Source of the DNA: Monomorium pharaonis
Lineage: Eukaryota > Arthropoda > Insecta > Hymenoptera > Formicidae
Length of the DNA stretch: 64,000 nucleotides
Direction of reading: 5' to 3'
NCBI RefSeq assembly: GCF_013373865.1
Contig: NC_050472.1
Coordinates: 26,581,138-26,645,137, forward strand
A program made the position numbers and the translations under genes. Position 1 is the first letter of the stretch. Every line of letters begins with the position of its first letter. The notes below the pieces were generated by a model that worked only from the letters and a program-made list of their open reading frames with translations, did no database searches and was not told where the DNA came from. Shown here one piece after another: positions 1 through 11,107 of this stretch.

Positions 1-3000
1 ATCTCCGTAAATTAGCTTTCATAATAGTTATTGAAAAAATACTATTAGAAAAAAATGACACATCTCGTCAATTATGCAACGGAAGAATTTTTAATAGGGA
101 AAATTTTAATAGATAGTCGACACGTATAAACGCCGAAATTACGTTACGCTGATGGAAAATATTAAAATTCAAGTTTAACTATGACTAATTAAAGGCGTCG
201 CGATACTGCTTGACTTGATTTAATTTGCTCTCTGAATCGATGCACTCATACTTATTAACGAGGGAAAAATCTGACGTTACCAATTTTATTCATGCACGAT
301 ACGATACACGATTAATCAAGACTGATAATTATTCATAGGAAATATAATCGCGTATTCCTAATGCTTGTCTCGCGATAATATCTCGAAAAATAATGCAGTC
401 CGCGCGACTCGCGTCATTACCTGCCGACTCTCGCGCAAAGGTAAACAGAGACATGCGGTTCTGTATGCACAACAATATGTCAAATGTATCATATATTATT
501 TAAAAAAGGAGCGATATGTCAAATTAATATCACTACGAAATACATACATGTACATCGAATATATTTTACCGTTTGCAAATCAATTGTTAATAAACGGTGT
601 ATCATTTTATATTGAGTGCATTACTTCGCGCTCTCGGGTGCCAAATATAATAGATAAGACGAAAAATTTTAACTGTGAATTATATACATATTAACGCTCA
701 AGAAGTACAGAGAGATTCGAGAACATTAATGAATCGCTTGAATATTACAAAATAATAATTCATAATTCTCAATTCCCACTTTGAAATGATATTGACCGCG
801 CAAAATATCCGTTTCGTCAAATCCCCGTCGCTTCCTTACTTAAGAGTTGTAAAATATGAAAGTCAGTTCATTGCGCGAATTAATAATTGTTAAGTATTGG
901 TAAGGAATGATCGTGTTTCCTTCTAATATTCGACGTGCTCGCGTCTCGAGAGAGAATAACGTAACACACGGAGTCGTGTCATTGCCTACCGACTCCGAGT
1001 CTCGCTGCGCCAATGTTAACAAGACTGTATATACAACAACGCGTCGTATGCAACCGGAACTAGAGTCGTGTGCCAGTCAAACATCGCCGCCGATATATTT
1101 AACGCAATATAATAATATTATATGTGAATGCGCGCCAAATATCCTGGTTCCTCATATTTCTAATTAATTTTGATACGATTTTCGATAAAATTTCTAATTA
1201 ATTAATTACGATAGACTATTATTATAAACTATTATATCATTATAAACTATATTAAATTTAATGCTTTTTAGGAGAAATATTTTAATAAAAAAAATCTTAT
1301 ACTAATTAATTCAATATTATTACTTTTTTTTTTTTTTGAGAAAATAAAATGCCGTAATTTCAAGAAATCATAAATTTTCAAACATAAAGAAAATAAACTT
1401 AAATTATTTCAGAGAAAATGTAGCGACTTATTTTGTCTTGAATTATTAAAATCGTACAATTCCGCTTCTCTGTGAACGTAAACATATTTAGTTGTAAAAT
1501 AATAATAAATTCATCATTCCCATTTTCCGGTTATAAAACAAAAATTAATTACATTTTTCAGATTCAGATTAAACATTAAATTTAATTATAATAATTGTTT
1601 TCAAGTAGAGAAATTAATAAATTCTTTAAGTTTTTATTAAAAAGGAAATTTAAAAAACTACAACTGTTCGTATTACGTAAACGTATAACGTAAAATATTT
1701 TTAATGTTATCAGTTGATTGCTATAGCGCGCCCACATTTATAAAAGTTAAAGAAAAAATCAGCTCTGATAAAAGTCAATATCATATTAAAATTAATAATA
1801 AGTCGATAATGCATATAAACATAGACTTAACGTACAAACGACATCATCGATCAGTTTAAATCATTTATAACTGGCATTTTCATTTAAATTACATTTTCTT
1901 CGATTCTAATTGCGAGAATACGCGGTTAAAGTATGATGTATGTATCGTTACTGTGAACGATCGGCACATTTGAACGTTGCAAATAACGGATAATATCGTA
2001 TTGATTGCGCACAGACATAAAAAAGTCTCTCGTCTTGATTTGTTCTAATAGAGCCGCTCTACTAACGAGGTCTCGATCCTCAATCAAAGATGGTCCCGTC
2101 TCTATGAACACAAAATGGCCACATCGTGGCCGACGTCACGCACCGCTACGCGTGTGCTCACACCCACTTCCTTTTTACGCCACTCCCTGACCCGGGCCCG
2201 CGTCAGGCCTCGAGGAACGGATAATCTATGACCGGGATCGCCGGAAAAATCGAGGAACCAATCGGCGATAGGGTGCGAAAAAATCTGAGGGAGTAAGCGT
2301 GATCGCGTCAGCTGAACAGTCGACCAATCATGTGTTCAATGCCTGACGAACAAGGGACCCGATTAAAATTATAATCACCGTCGCTAAATCGGATGGAGAA
2401 CCATCAAATACTTAATCTCAGTTACATCGAAAGCCGATATAATTATTTACAGCACAATGTTAAAAATACCATTGTCGCTTTGTCGAACGTTGTATTCCCT
2501 CTCGCATTATTCAGCAATTATCGATTATCTCTAGATATTGTTTAGCGTCGCTAAAAATTTATTTGGCCAACAAAAACAAGATTATTTGCGAATATACGAA
2601 TTATTTCAATGCACAAACACGTGCAATGCTTTCAATTCTCGTTACAAATAAGCAAATTGAAGGCTTCTCTCTTCCATATTCGCCTCGCCTTCGACGATAA
2701 GATCGTAATATTTCGAAGCAGATAATAAAGAAAGCAGAATAAAGAATGCACACAGAACCGATTGCAATGGAATTTTCGTATTTCTATCGAGGCGCAACAC
2801 AGAAAACCGACGGCTCCAGCAGATGTTACTGCATGGAACCTCTTAGGAACCAGGAAGTATGGAATTGGGAATAGTAGCGAGTTGCACGGCGTGCAGCGAA
2901 CAGCGCGCGCATACAGCCTCGCGAGAGAGATGAATCTGGTCATGGCGGATCATAAAGTCCCTCGGGGATTCGCCCACGCCACGTCCACTCTCTCGCCCGA

Positions 3001-3057
3001 GTCGGAGAGAATAAGCTGGAGAAACAAGAAGAGAGCGAGAGCGAAATAGAGAGAAAA

Positions 3058-3142
3058 AAGAAAGAGAAGAGAGAAAGAGAGAGAGAGAGAGAGAAAAGAG
3101 AGTGAGAAAGATAAAAGAGAGAGAGAGAGAGAGAGAGAAAGA
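3058..3142. repeat. GA-rich microsatellite
   Basis: An interrupted run of GA dinucleotides. It creates artificial open frames of Ser/Leu or Arg/Glu on both strands. No gene is supported on it. Confidence 0.9.
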
Positions 3143-3387
3143 GCGACCGTGGCGAACAAGATGGAAGAGAAAGAGCGTCAGAGAAGTCGAGGCACTCGCG
3201 GCGCAAAAAGCGAGGATGCAAGCAAAAAAGGAAGAGCGCGACGAAGAAACCGGTTTTTTCCAGTTGGGCCAGGTCGGGGCGTCGAACCTAGGGACCGCAG
3301 CCTCCCTCCGAGAATAACTTACATGCAACAGCGGCGGCGGCGGCGGTGGCGGTGGCGGCGGTACGGCCAGCGACGCCGCGCCGTCCT

Positions 3388-4256
3388 CGTCGCCGACTTC
3401 TCAACGCGCTCGCGACTGCCCCAGGTTTGGGATAAAAAAGGAGAGATAGAAGGCATAAGTATGCCGGCGGTCGGCCACCCACTCTCGAGTTTATCTCGCG
3501 GGACAAGAGTGGAGTCGAGCCAAGCGACAAGAAACACGCGCGAGAACACGCGCGTATACGCGAACGATGAAACGGAGTCGGATGGAAAACCGGAAGGAGG
3601 AAACTGAAATGAATGCGACAGGGGCGATTATCGTCCGATTGGTATGCCCTCTCTTTTCCCACAGACTTCGCGGCATACCGTCTCGCTTATTTGCGAGCGG
3701 GAAGAGTCGGCAGAAAATCAGGATTGCACTCGCATCTGGCATGTCGTTAAAAATGTCGAGGAAAGGAAGAAGTAGTACGAAGAGGCTTTAGATGAGCACG
3801 TATGCACTTATAAAGAAGCTACATCTCTTTTTCTTTCTTTCTCGTTCTTTCGACGCAAAGATAAAAAATCTATAAAAGCAAAGATACATTTGCATTTAAG
3901 ATGCGAAAAGCGAAGAATCATGGCGATAAAATGGAGATGGAAGAAATAGAAAACGTGTGAGAAAAAGACGATGTTTAAAAAATTCCGAGGTCATTGCCGT
4001 CAGAACTCGTTTTAGCCTTATCCCGCTGCGTTGCCTCAACGCGTTCGCGATTGTCCCAGGTCCGGAATAAAAAGAGAGACGATCGACAGAGAAAGATCCA
4101 GGGCCGCGGTATCTGGGAGGGAGAGAGGGAAGAGGCGTGAAAGTATGGGGAAAAGAAGAAGTCGCGAAGTCAGGAGAAGCGAGAACAGGAAGGAAGAGAG
4201 GTACGGGGGACCCCGAAACTCTTTGGGGTCATTGCCGTCCGGTCTCGTTTTAGCCC
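3388..4256 (+). repeat. Diverged short direct repeats
   Basis: Two segments about 630 bp apart are recognisably alike: the one starting near 3400 (TCAACGCGCTCGCGACTG, then CCCAGG and GGATAAAAA) and the one starting near 4033 (TCAACGCGTTCGCGATTG, then CCCAGG and GGAATAAAAA). A second pair sharing GGTCATTGCCGTC and CTCGTTTTAGCC occurs near 3988 and 4226. They suggest old local duplication in an intron. I see no coding role. Confidence 0.5.
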
Positions 4257-5926
4257 GTTCCTGCCCGTTCACAACCTTCTCCTTCTTTCGCGCCTTTTTA
4301 TTTTTCTTCCTACTGCGTACTGCCGTTTTAAGCACTCTTTCGAGCAAGGTACGATCGCCGCCATGTTTTTCCTCGAGCGCGTGTACACCTACCGCCTTGT
4401 ATGCGTGCAAGCAACCTTCGCGTGTCGGATAGAAAAAGAGGAAAAGAAAGAAGAGAGACGGATAAAAGGGGGGACGTAAAAAAAAGACACGAGGCTAATA
4501 CGATTGGTGCGAATTGGTGACAAGCCAGAGAATGAAGAAGGAAAAAAAAACAATCATTCTATCTGGCATTGAGGACGTCGAATTTCATTTATGATTTCAT
4601 TTTAATCCTGATTTTAATATGATCATTGGTAGCACATCAAATTCGGCGAGATAAATCGCGCAATAGAGCCCTATTTAACGTTAACGCACGCGAAGCAGAG
4701 AAAAGAAAAAAAATGCAAAGGAATGCAGATGCGAGCCGAAGATGTGCTAGCAGCGATCATGGCAGTTAAAACTGATGTATGGTACAAGCTAGTCATTCCA
4801 TGCTTCGCATTCCCGTTCATGGGTGAGGTCGCACGGGGTCGATCGGAGGTCCAAGGTCGATGAAAGTGCTCGCTTTGTTTTCGCACCGCAACGTCTGGCA
4901 TCGGCCTTTAGGTATCGTACATACGCATACGCGACTACGAGGTCGATGCCGACAGCATTAGTCGATGAAATCCCTAATCGCGATTAAGGATTAATCCGCT
5001 CCGATCGTTCTCGCAGACCCCACGCTTCCACATATTTGTCTGTCTAGGCTTCGCTTCAAGTTCCCCAATCACTATATTCCTTCCCCTTTCCTCCTACATT
5101 CTTCCCCCTACACCCGAACCGAGTGCTCTGATCTGGCAATTAAAGATAACATTTTTAATCGGTCAAGACTCTTCCTACATCTCTATTTTTGCATTCGCGA
5201 ATTTCCGAAATTATAAAATTTAAATTAGCACAAACGTGTTTAAGAAGAACGTGAATATGAGCACAGTATCCACAAACAACGATACGTTGGAAATTACGAA
5301 TGTAATTCCAATAATATCGGATTTTTACGCCTTTCTCCTATCCTCTGTAAATGTTCCAAGAGCTAGTTGTAATTTTTGCAAATATTCTTGCCGACGATTC
5401 ACACTTGCCGCAATCTAACCATTTGCCGAACGTAAAATATAATTCTTTTAAAGCATTATCAGAAATTCATTCACTTTATTAATTGCAACGCATCATAAGA
5501 TATTTCAGGAGCAAAGTAAAAATATTTTTAAAAAGTAAACACGTTTTCCGTTTGATATGCAGTGAATAAATTGCGGCAGCAAATGGATCACTGAAAGAAG
5601 ATCGATGAGAGAAAATTTCGTCTTTTTTTGTTTCGATTTTTTTTTTTAAATCGCACTTGACCGACTGGAAACCCAGCCAGGGCGCGATACCACAAAGTTC
5701 CTACCAGACACACTCGACATGAATTCCCTGTGCAAAAGAGTAGTCTGTGGTGGCGGCGGTTTATTGGTGCCTTAACTCTCACTGGTCAATCGTTCTGTTC
5801 TGTGCCCTGCCTGTCCTGCGCTTCTGGTTCGCAACTCTGTGGTGGTATTCTCTGGGTCGGCTCTCTACTACCGGTGCGCCGCGTGTGCCTGCTTGCGGTA
5901 CTTCCTCTTCCGGGCCCCCAAAAAAG

Positions 5927-7460
5927 GAGTTGCAACAGCGTGTTGTGTTCCAGCAACACGCCGCCCTGATCGGCGGCCCGAACGCAACCAGCTGTCCAGT
6001 ATGCCACAAGCTCTTCCTCGGCGGCGAGGCGTTGATGGAGCACATGAAGCACACCCACAAGGACCCGAACGCCTCCGGAGTTGCCAGTAAGTATTGAGAA
6101 ATCGCGTAACAACCGCCCTCTCGGCCGATCGTCTATGTCTCTCTCCTTTCCCCACGCGTTGCTTACTATTTTCTCTCCATTTCGCGCACCTACTAATTTT
6201 CCGTTAACCATAATCGATCGATTAACTGGAATTCAGCCGTCGGAAGTCTCATAAGCGGAGTGCATCGTTGCATGAAGCGAGCTTGAGAACGAAACCTTGA
6301 CCGTGTCGTGTTCCATACTGACTAATCAACGAACTTAACACCAAATCTTGCTCGCGCTCGCGCCCGGTAACTTTCCGGGCGAGAGACTTGGCACTGTACG
6401 CTCTAACCGCATTTAATTCTTAGCCGGAATCCTTAACCGGGATCGCGGGGAGCCCCTTAAGGGCTTCCGAGAAAGAGAAAGTGAGAGACCGACATAGACA
6501 CGAGAGCGGCGACGTTAATCGTGAGTAAGACTAAGAGGGAGGTAGAGCAACCGCTCGTCGAGACACGAAGGGTGGTTCTCGTTCTTTAGTCTTTAAGTAC
6601 GTTTCGCATCCATCCCAAAAACTTGCTTTGGCGCGGGCGATACTACGCACACATTGTCCTTGTTCACTTCTTCGTACTATTTTCGCCTGGGCGGGAAAGG
6701 CGTGTAGCATTTGGTACACTCGTCGACTAATACTTGGGTATACTACTCGCTAATACATGTACACGGTGCTTCGAGGGTGTCTCGTTCAACCTCTATGCGT
6801 GCCTTGACACATGCGTGCGCGATACGTGTGCAGACTCGCGGACGTACAGAGAGAACAAAAGTCAACCTACTCTGCTTCTTCGTTCAACTTTAAAACGAGG
6901 AATCGGCGTTTTATTCTCTTGATTGTGAGTGTCGGCACGGTGGTCTGTCACAATGATCGACATGGTCGGCATTTGAAATGTGAACGCTAACGGATCACGT
7001 GTGTTGCGAATACACGTCGAGCAATGTTATCGTTATTCAAAGCGCATGGACATAGAGATAAAGCTAAAAAGTCGACAAAGATTGACAAGAAGAAGAATGA
7101 TATTTTTTCTATTGTGAGAAATAGCGGCACATTTTTCGAAGAATTTTAAGTTTTTTTTTTTCTCTGTACGTTCGCGTACGTGCAACGGGCGCGAGTACGT
7201 CTGTGTGCATCCTGGCTTTTTGGGCCAGCGACCTTGCTCGTGAAAGGGAGTTAGCAGCGCGGTGGCGACGGCGCCGGCCAACGGAGTACTCTGCGTGCCC
7301 GAGGTCAGTGCTCTCTTCTGGTCCTTGGCTATCCGCGTCCGTAAGGTCTCCCTTCGCCTTCGAGGTCGACCGGAATCTGTGCGTACGTACGCGCGCGCGT
7401 GCACGCGAGTGCGTGAGAAATAAGGTGGGGGAGGAAAAAAAAGAGAGAAAGAGAGAGAGA

Positions 7461-7499
<39 letters not shown>

Positions 7500-10400
7500 C
7501 ATGAGGATGGTGGAGGAGTTTGGTGAGGAGGAGGCGGCTTTCGTTCCTTGGGACGCTTTATCCTGCTTGGCATTGACCTTGAAATTGTGTCGCCCTATTG
7601 TTCCCTCCGCTGACTGCACAACCTCCGTTGCCGGGGTTTACCTAGCGAAGCGACGGACCGCCAACCACCCATGCCCAGTGTGCGGGAAGCACTACGTCAA
7701 CGAGGGTAGCCTTAGGAAGCATCTGGCCTGCCATCCTGAGACCAGTCAACTTAGCACGAGCCTCAGGATGTGGCCGTGCTCGGTGTGCCAAGCCGTCTTC
7801 ACTCACGAGAGCGGTAAGTATTTAGCCCACGTAATCGCGAATCGGCGGGCCGATCGGAGCCCGACGACGGTAGCTCGGACTTCCAAGTTGAAAGTAAACA
7901 CAGTTCAGTTTCATTCTGTGCTGTAAACTTATGATTTTCATTCTGTGGAGTATAACGTACACGTTTACACCAAATGCCACTTATCGTTCGTATATACGCG
8001 CGACCAATACAATCGTCTTTCTATACTATGACCACGTTCGTTTTCCTCTGGTGTGTCAGGTCTCCTGAGCCACATGGAACATATGAGGATGGACCCGAAG
8101 CATCAATTCGCGGCGCAGTACGTGCTGAGTCGCGCGGCCGCCGAGAGGCGGGAGAGGGAGATTCTCGCGAGTTCGAGTTTAGGTATAAACAAGCGTTCTT
8201 TCTCTAATGTTAACGTTAAGAAATCGAGGGCGTCGAATAATCCGTCGCATCATTAAAAAAGCAAAAATACGACATTGCACGACGCCGATGGCCGAACGAT
8301 GCTCTAATATAACATCTTTACGCTGTACAGGAGCGGGTTTGGGCGTGTTGGGGGGAAGTCAGTCGGGAGGCCCGCAAAATTTGCAACAACCACCAATGTG
8401 CCCGTCGCCGTCGGCCCATTCCGACAGCAGTAGCGGCAACGGAAGACTGTCCTCGGCCGGTAGTGAACCTGGTACGCTACGATACTTGTTCTACGTCTAC
8501 TACTTACAAACGAACGCCCACCAAGTATCTAGATATAATAGATATATAATGTTGTGTCGCATTTGCTCGAGCACACAGTTTGTAACCTCGCCGTTATTCC
8601 TCTTTTTTTTCCCTGATTTCGTTAATGACATAACTCTGTTGTGAAGTATCATTAGTGAATTTATTGTAGTACACGTAAGCTAAATATATATATATGAATA
8701 TATATGCTTGAGTCGAAATAAAATATTTACGAATTTCTGGTCTGAGTAATAATTCTCTCATGTGAACGGCGCTCACTACGGTCTGCTATTACGGCGGCTC
8801 CCACTTCGGGAATGTTGCCTTTTTAACGCTCTAGCGTGCCAATTTGTATATTGTATATATACCAACGCGGAATGATGACATGCTACCTAGTTAGGCTAGT
8901 AAAATGTGCGTGAAAACCTTGCCCGTCCATCACCCTGTACATACTGACGAGAGCAGATTTTTGCGCAGGCACCGGTCTACTGAACAACAACAACAATAAT
9001 AACAATAACAATATGGCGTCGCCGGGACCGAGCGGCAACAAACTTAGCGAGATACTGCGAACGGGAAGTCAACCGGGTTCGGCGCAGCAATATCACGACG
9101 AGATGCAATCGCAGCAACAACGTATGGCTGTCATGGCTGCGGTGTCAGCGGGTAAGAAAGAAAACAAATAAGTGACGTAATAAAATCATGTTTAGCAAGA
9201 ACTAGTCGTGCCGATCTAGCGAACCGATCAAGCGTGCGACGCGCGAATCTTCGTGCGACTCTGCGTTATCACTTATCAACGTGAAATTGCAGAGGGGAAA
9301 GCCGATAGCTCCGTTCTAATTATTACCGATAAAACTTGATTTACAATGTTGTTTCTCCGCACGAACTATGTTGCGTTCCCGTGTTACCCGCTTTTCTCGC
9401 GTCTTCGCTCGGGAACCCGAGCGATTGCGAGTACGTTCGACACGGCTGCATTCGTTGCCGGGAAAGGGAAACGACGTTTCTGAACGTTGCAGAAATGCGA
9501 TGGACAATTATCGATACCTCGTGTGATATGCCCGTGAGTTAATTTAACGAAATTTATCGCTCACGCAGTTTCTTTCGCGAAACGCTGAGAGTCGTAATTC
9601 GCCGAGAAACTCAGGCGAAGAAACAGCAATAGGAAAAACAAATATCAGAATTCCTTACCGCCGTCGTATTCTCCCCTTTCTCTCCTCCTCCCTCTCTTCC
9701 CACGATCAAAGTTAGCACGGGACACATTTGCAAACGATCCTCCTTGACACGTGTTTCGCAGATCGCAGTAATTCACTCGACGATAATCCAAGATTCTGAA
9801 ACAAATTGTACGAAATGTTATGAAAGGTTTAAAGTTTAAAGTTATAAAAAAAGACGAATGTTTATATATTTTTCATTTAGAAAAAATTCGAAAAGCGCAG
9901 GGTTATTTTTAGAAACTTTAAATTACTTTCGAAGCGAAATGTAAAAGCGATATTTCTGTTAGGATTGCAAAATTCCGTGTCGCCTAATCTCTCGCCGGTT
10001 GACATGGCGTCGTTGGCGGCGGCTATGAGAATGGGCAATAACGGTGACATGAGCGGCAGTACTCAAGGATCGACGGGACCCCAGCAGCAGGGAGTGCAAG
10101 CGAGCGGACCGGAGCAGGCGCTAAGGATGCACCAGGCGGAAGCTCTGCTCCGTTCCCAGGCCGAAGCTGCTCTGAGACTGGCGGTAAGAAAGAAACTCTA
10201 ACTTCTTATACAGAATTTATTGGTCACACGAAGTCATATATACAGAAAACATATATTTTGCAATCTACAACTATTTTGAGTATTCAGAAAGTATGTTATA
10301 ACACTGACTAACGCATAAGTTATATTTTCTTACTCGACGAAGAGACGATTCGAAATAAAAATGAAAACTGAACGTTTCGCAATTCCTTTCCGCCTCTCAA

Positions 10401-10846
10401 CCTTTTCTCAATCTTTGTACACAGGTATCTCAAGCGGCGGCAGCCGCGGCAAGTTCCGCGGTGGGCGGCGACGTGAGGCATCATTTGGGACAGCATAACG
10501 GAGGCAGCACCTCCGGCATGCCGGGACACCATACGAATCAACAAATGTCCCAACAAGATACTTTGACGCCGGATCTCGGTAAGTAATATCAAAGAAATCG
10601 TTTGCGACAACACGCTATTGCCGCATCCGCAGTATCCATGTCGGTACTCGAGACTTTTTTTTAGAGTTGCGATTCGCAATGAAAGCTAACGAGACATCGA
10701 CGTTCGACAACCTTTCAGGAGAGGCGCTACGGCTACAGGAGCAACGATTAGAGCAGGCCCTCAGGCTTCACGGCGGCGACCCGCGCGCCCTGAGTTTTAC
10801 TCTGGCTCAGCATGTCGTCAATCAACAGAGCAATCAGCAACCATGA
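5927..10846 (+). CDS. C2H2 zinc-finger transcription factor, C-terminal part (8 exons, 5' end not seen)
   Basis: Probable nuclear DNA-binding regulator. Exons I can join in frame: 5927-6086, 7646-7813, 8060-8182, 8331-8471, 8969-9151, 9963-10183, 10425-10578 and 10719-10846 (stop TGA), about 425 residues. Donors are mostly GTAAG-like. All introns are phase 1 except that after 10183 (phase 0). The 5' boundary at 5927 is the least certain; the reading frame is open further upstream. Finger 1 (CPVCHKLF...HMKHTH) lies in the first exon, finger 2 (CPVCGKHY...HLACH) in the second. Finger 3 (CSVCQAVF...HMEH) is split by the third exon junction and has an unusual histidine spacing. A short basic/Ala stretch (LSRAAAERRERE) follows, then Ser/Gly-rich sequence, an Asn run near 8985-9012, and Gln/Ala-rich sequence. 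Such factors often carry an N-terminal BTB domain, but none is visible. I considered Chinmo and Abrupt; the fingers do not match what I recall of either, so I give no symbol. Confidence 0.85.
6087..7645 (+). other. Intron of the zinc-finger gene
   Basis: Bounded by a GTAAGT donor at 6087 and a CCTAG acceptor at 7644-7645, which join codons in frame to read ...GVATKRRTANHP. It contains a small GC-rich hairpin near 6360-6395 and a GA microsatellite just upstream of the acceptor. I see no independent gene in it. Confidence 0.75.
7441..7497. repeat. GA microsatellite in intron
   Basis: A nearly pure GA repeat about 150 bp upstream of the exon starting at 7646. On the minus strand it yields spurious Ser-Leu frames. 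Confidence 0.9.
9152..9962 (+). other. Intron of the zinc-finger gene
   Basis: The donor GTAAG at 9152 and the acceptor TTAG at 9961-9962 join a glycine codon in phase 1. The intron contains no recognisable gene. Short open frames in it have no coding character I can identify. Confidence 0.8.
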
Positions 10847-10864
10847 AAATTCAGTTACTACTGA

Positions 10865-11107
10865 GACGAGTGGACCCCTTGGGCGTCGGATCAGACGGCC
10901 CTGCAGAACGAGCGCATGAACCAGCAGTCGCAATCGTCGACGGAGCGCTCGACGCCGCTGCACGATCAGCACCAGCAGCAGCAGCAGCAGGGCCCGTCCT
11001 CCATCGGTCATCATCAACAACAGCAGCAACAACAACAGCAGCACCCTGAAGACCGTGGCGTCAAGAGGAAAGCCGACGAAATGATCGGTAACTCCGAGCA
11101 CGCGTAA
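10865..11107 (+). other. In-frame open extension after two TGA codons of the zinc-finger gene
   Basis: The zinc-finger frame stops at TGA 10844-10846. Six codons later (10862-10864) there is a second in-frame TGA, then the same frame stays open for 80 codons to TAA at 11105-11107. The extension starts DEWTPWASDQTALQNERM, has two Gln runs (near 10972-10988 and 11018-11040), and ends with a charged stretch (DRGVKRKADEMI). It looks protein-like. It could be an alternative or unrecognised splice, stop readthrough, edited UGA, two assembly errors, or simply 3' UTR. No good GT-AG intron removing both stops was found by eye. Confidence 0.4.

Larger units (their letters stand above)
1..5926. other. 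Upstream non-coding region or intron of the zinc-finger gene
   Basis: I see no supported exon here. The first 2 kb are AT-rich. From about 2.1 kb the sequence becomes GC-richer and carries purine-rich GA tracts (about 3.06-3.14 kb) and GGC-type triplets (3.33-3.36 kb). Open frames here are explained by these simple repeats, for example Ser-Leu runs from GA/CT. Since the zinc-finger gene begins mid-protein at about 5.93 kb, this stretch is most likely one of its introns, or contains its 5' exons in a form I could not recognise. Confidence 0.5.

Noticed and set aside
2843..3328. Minus-strand Ser/Leu-rich open frame
   Set aside because: It is created by the GA/CT repeat; no stable protein family is suggested.
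5786..6211. Minus-strand frame opposite the first zinc-finger exon
   Set aside because: It is the antisense shadow of a GC-rich coding exon.
5927..10846. Identity as chinmo or abrupt
   Set aside because: Both were considered because they are BTB zinc-finger regulators, but the finger sequences here differ from what I recall of those proteins and no BTB domain is in the window.
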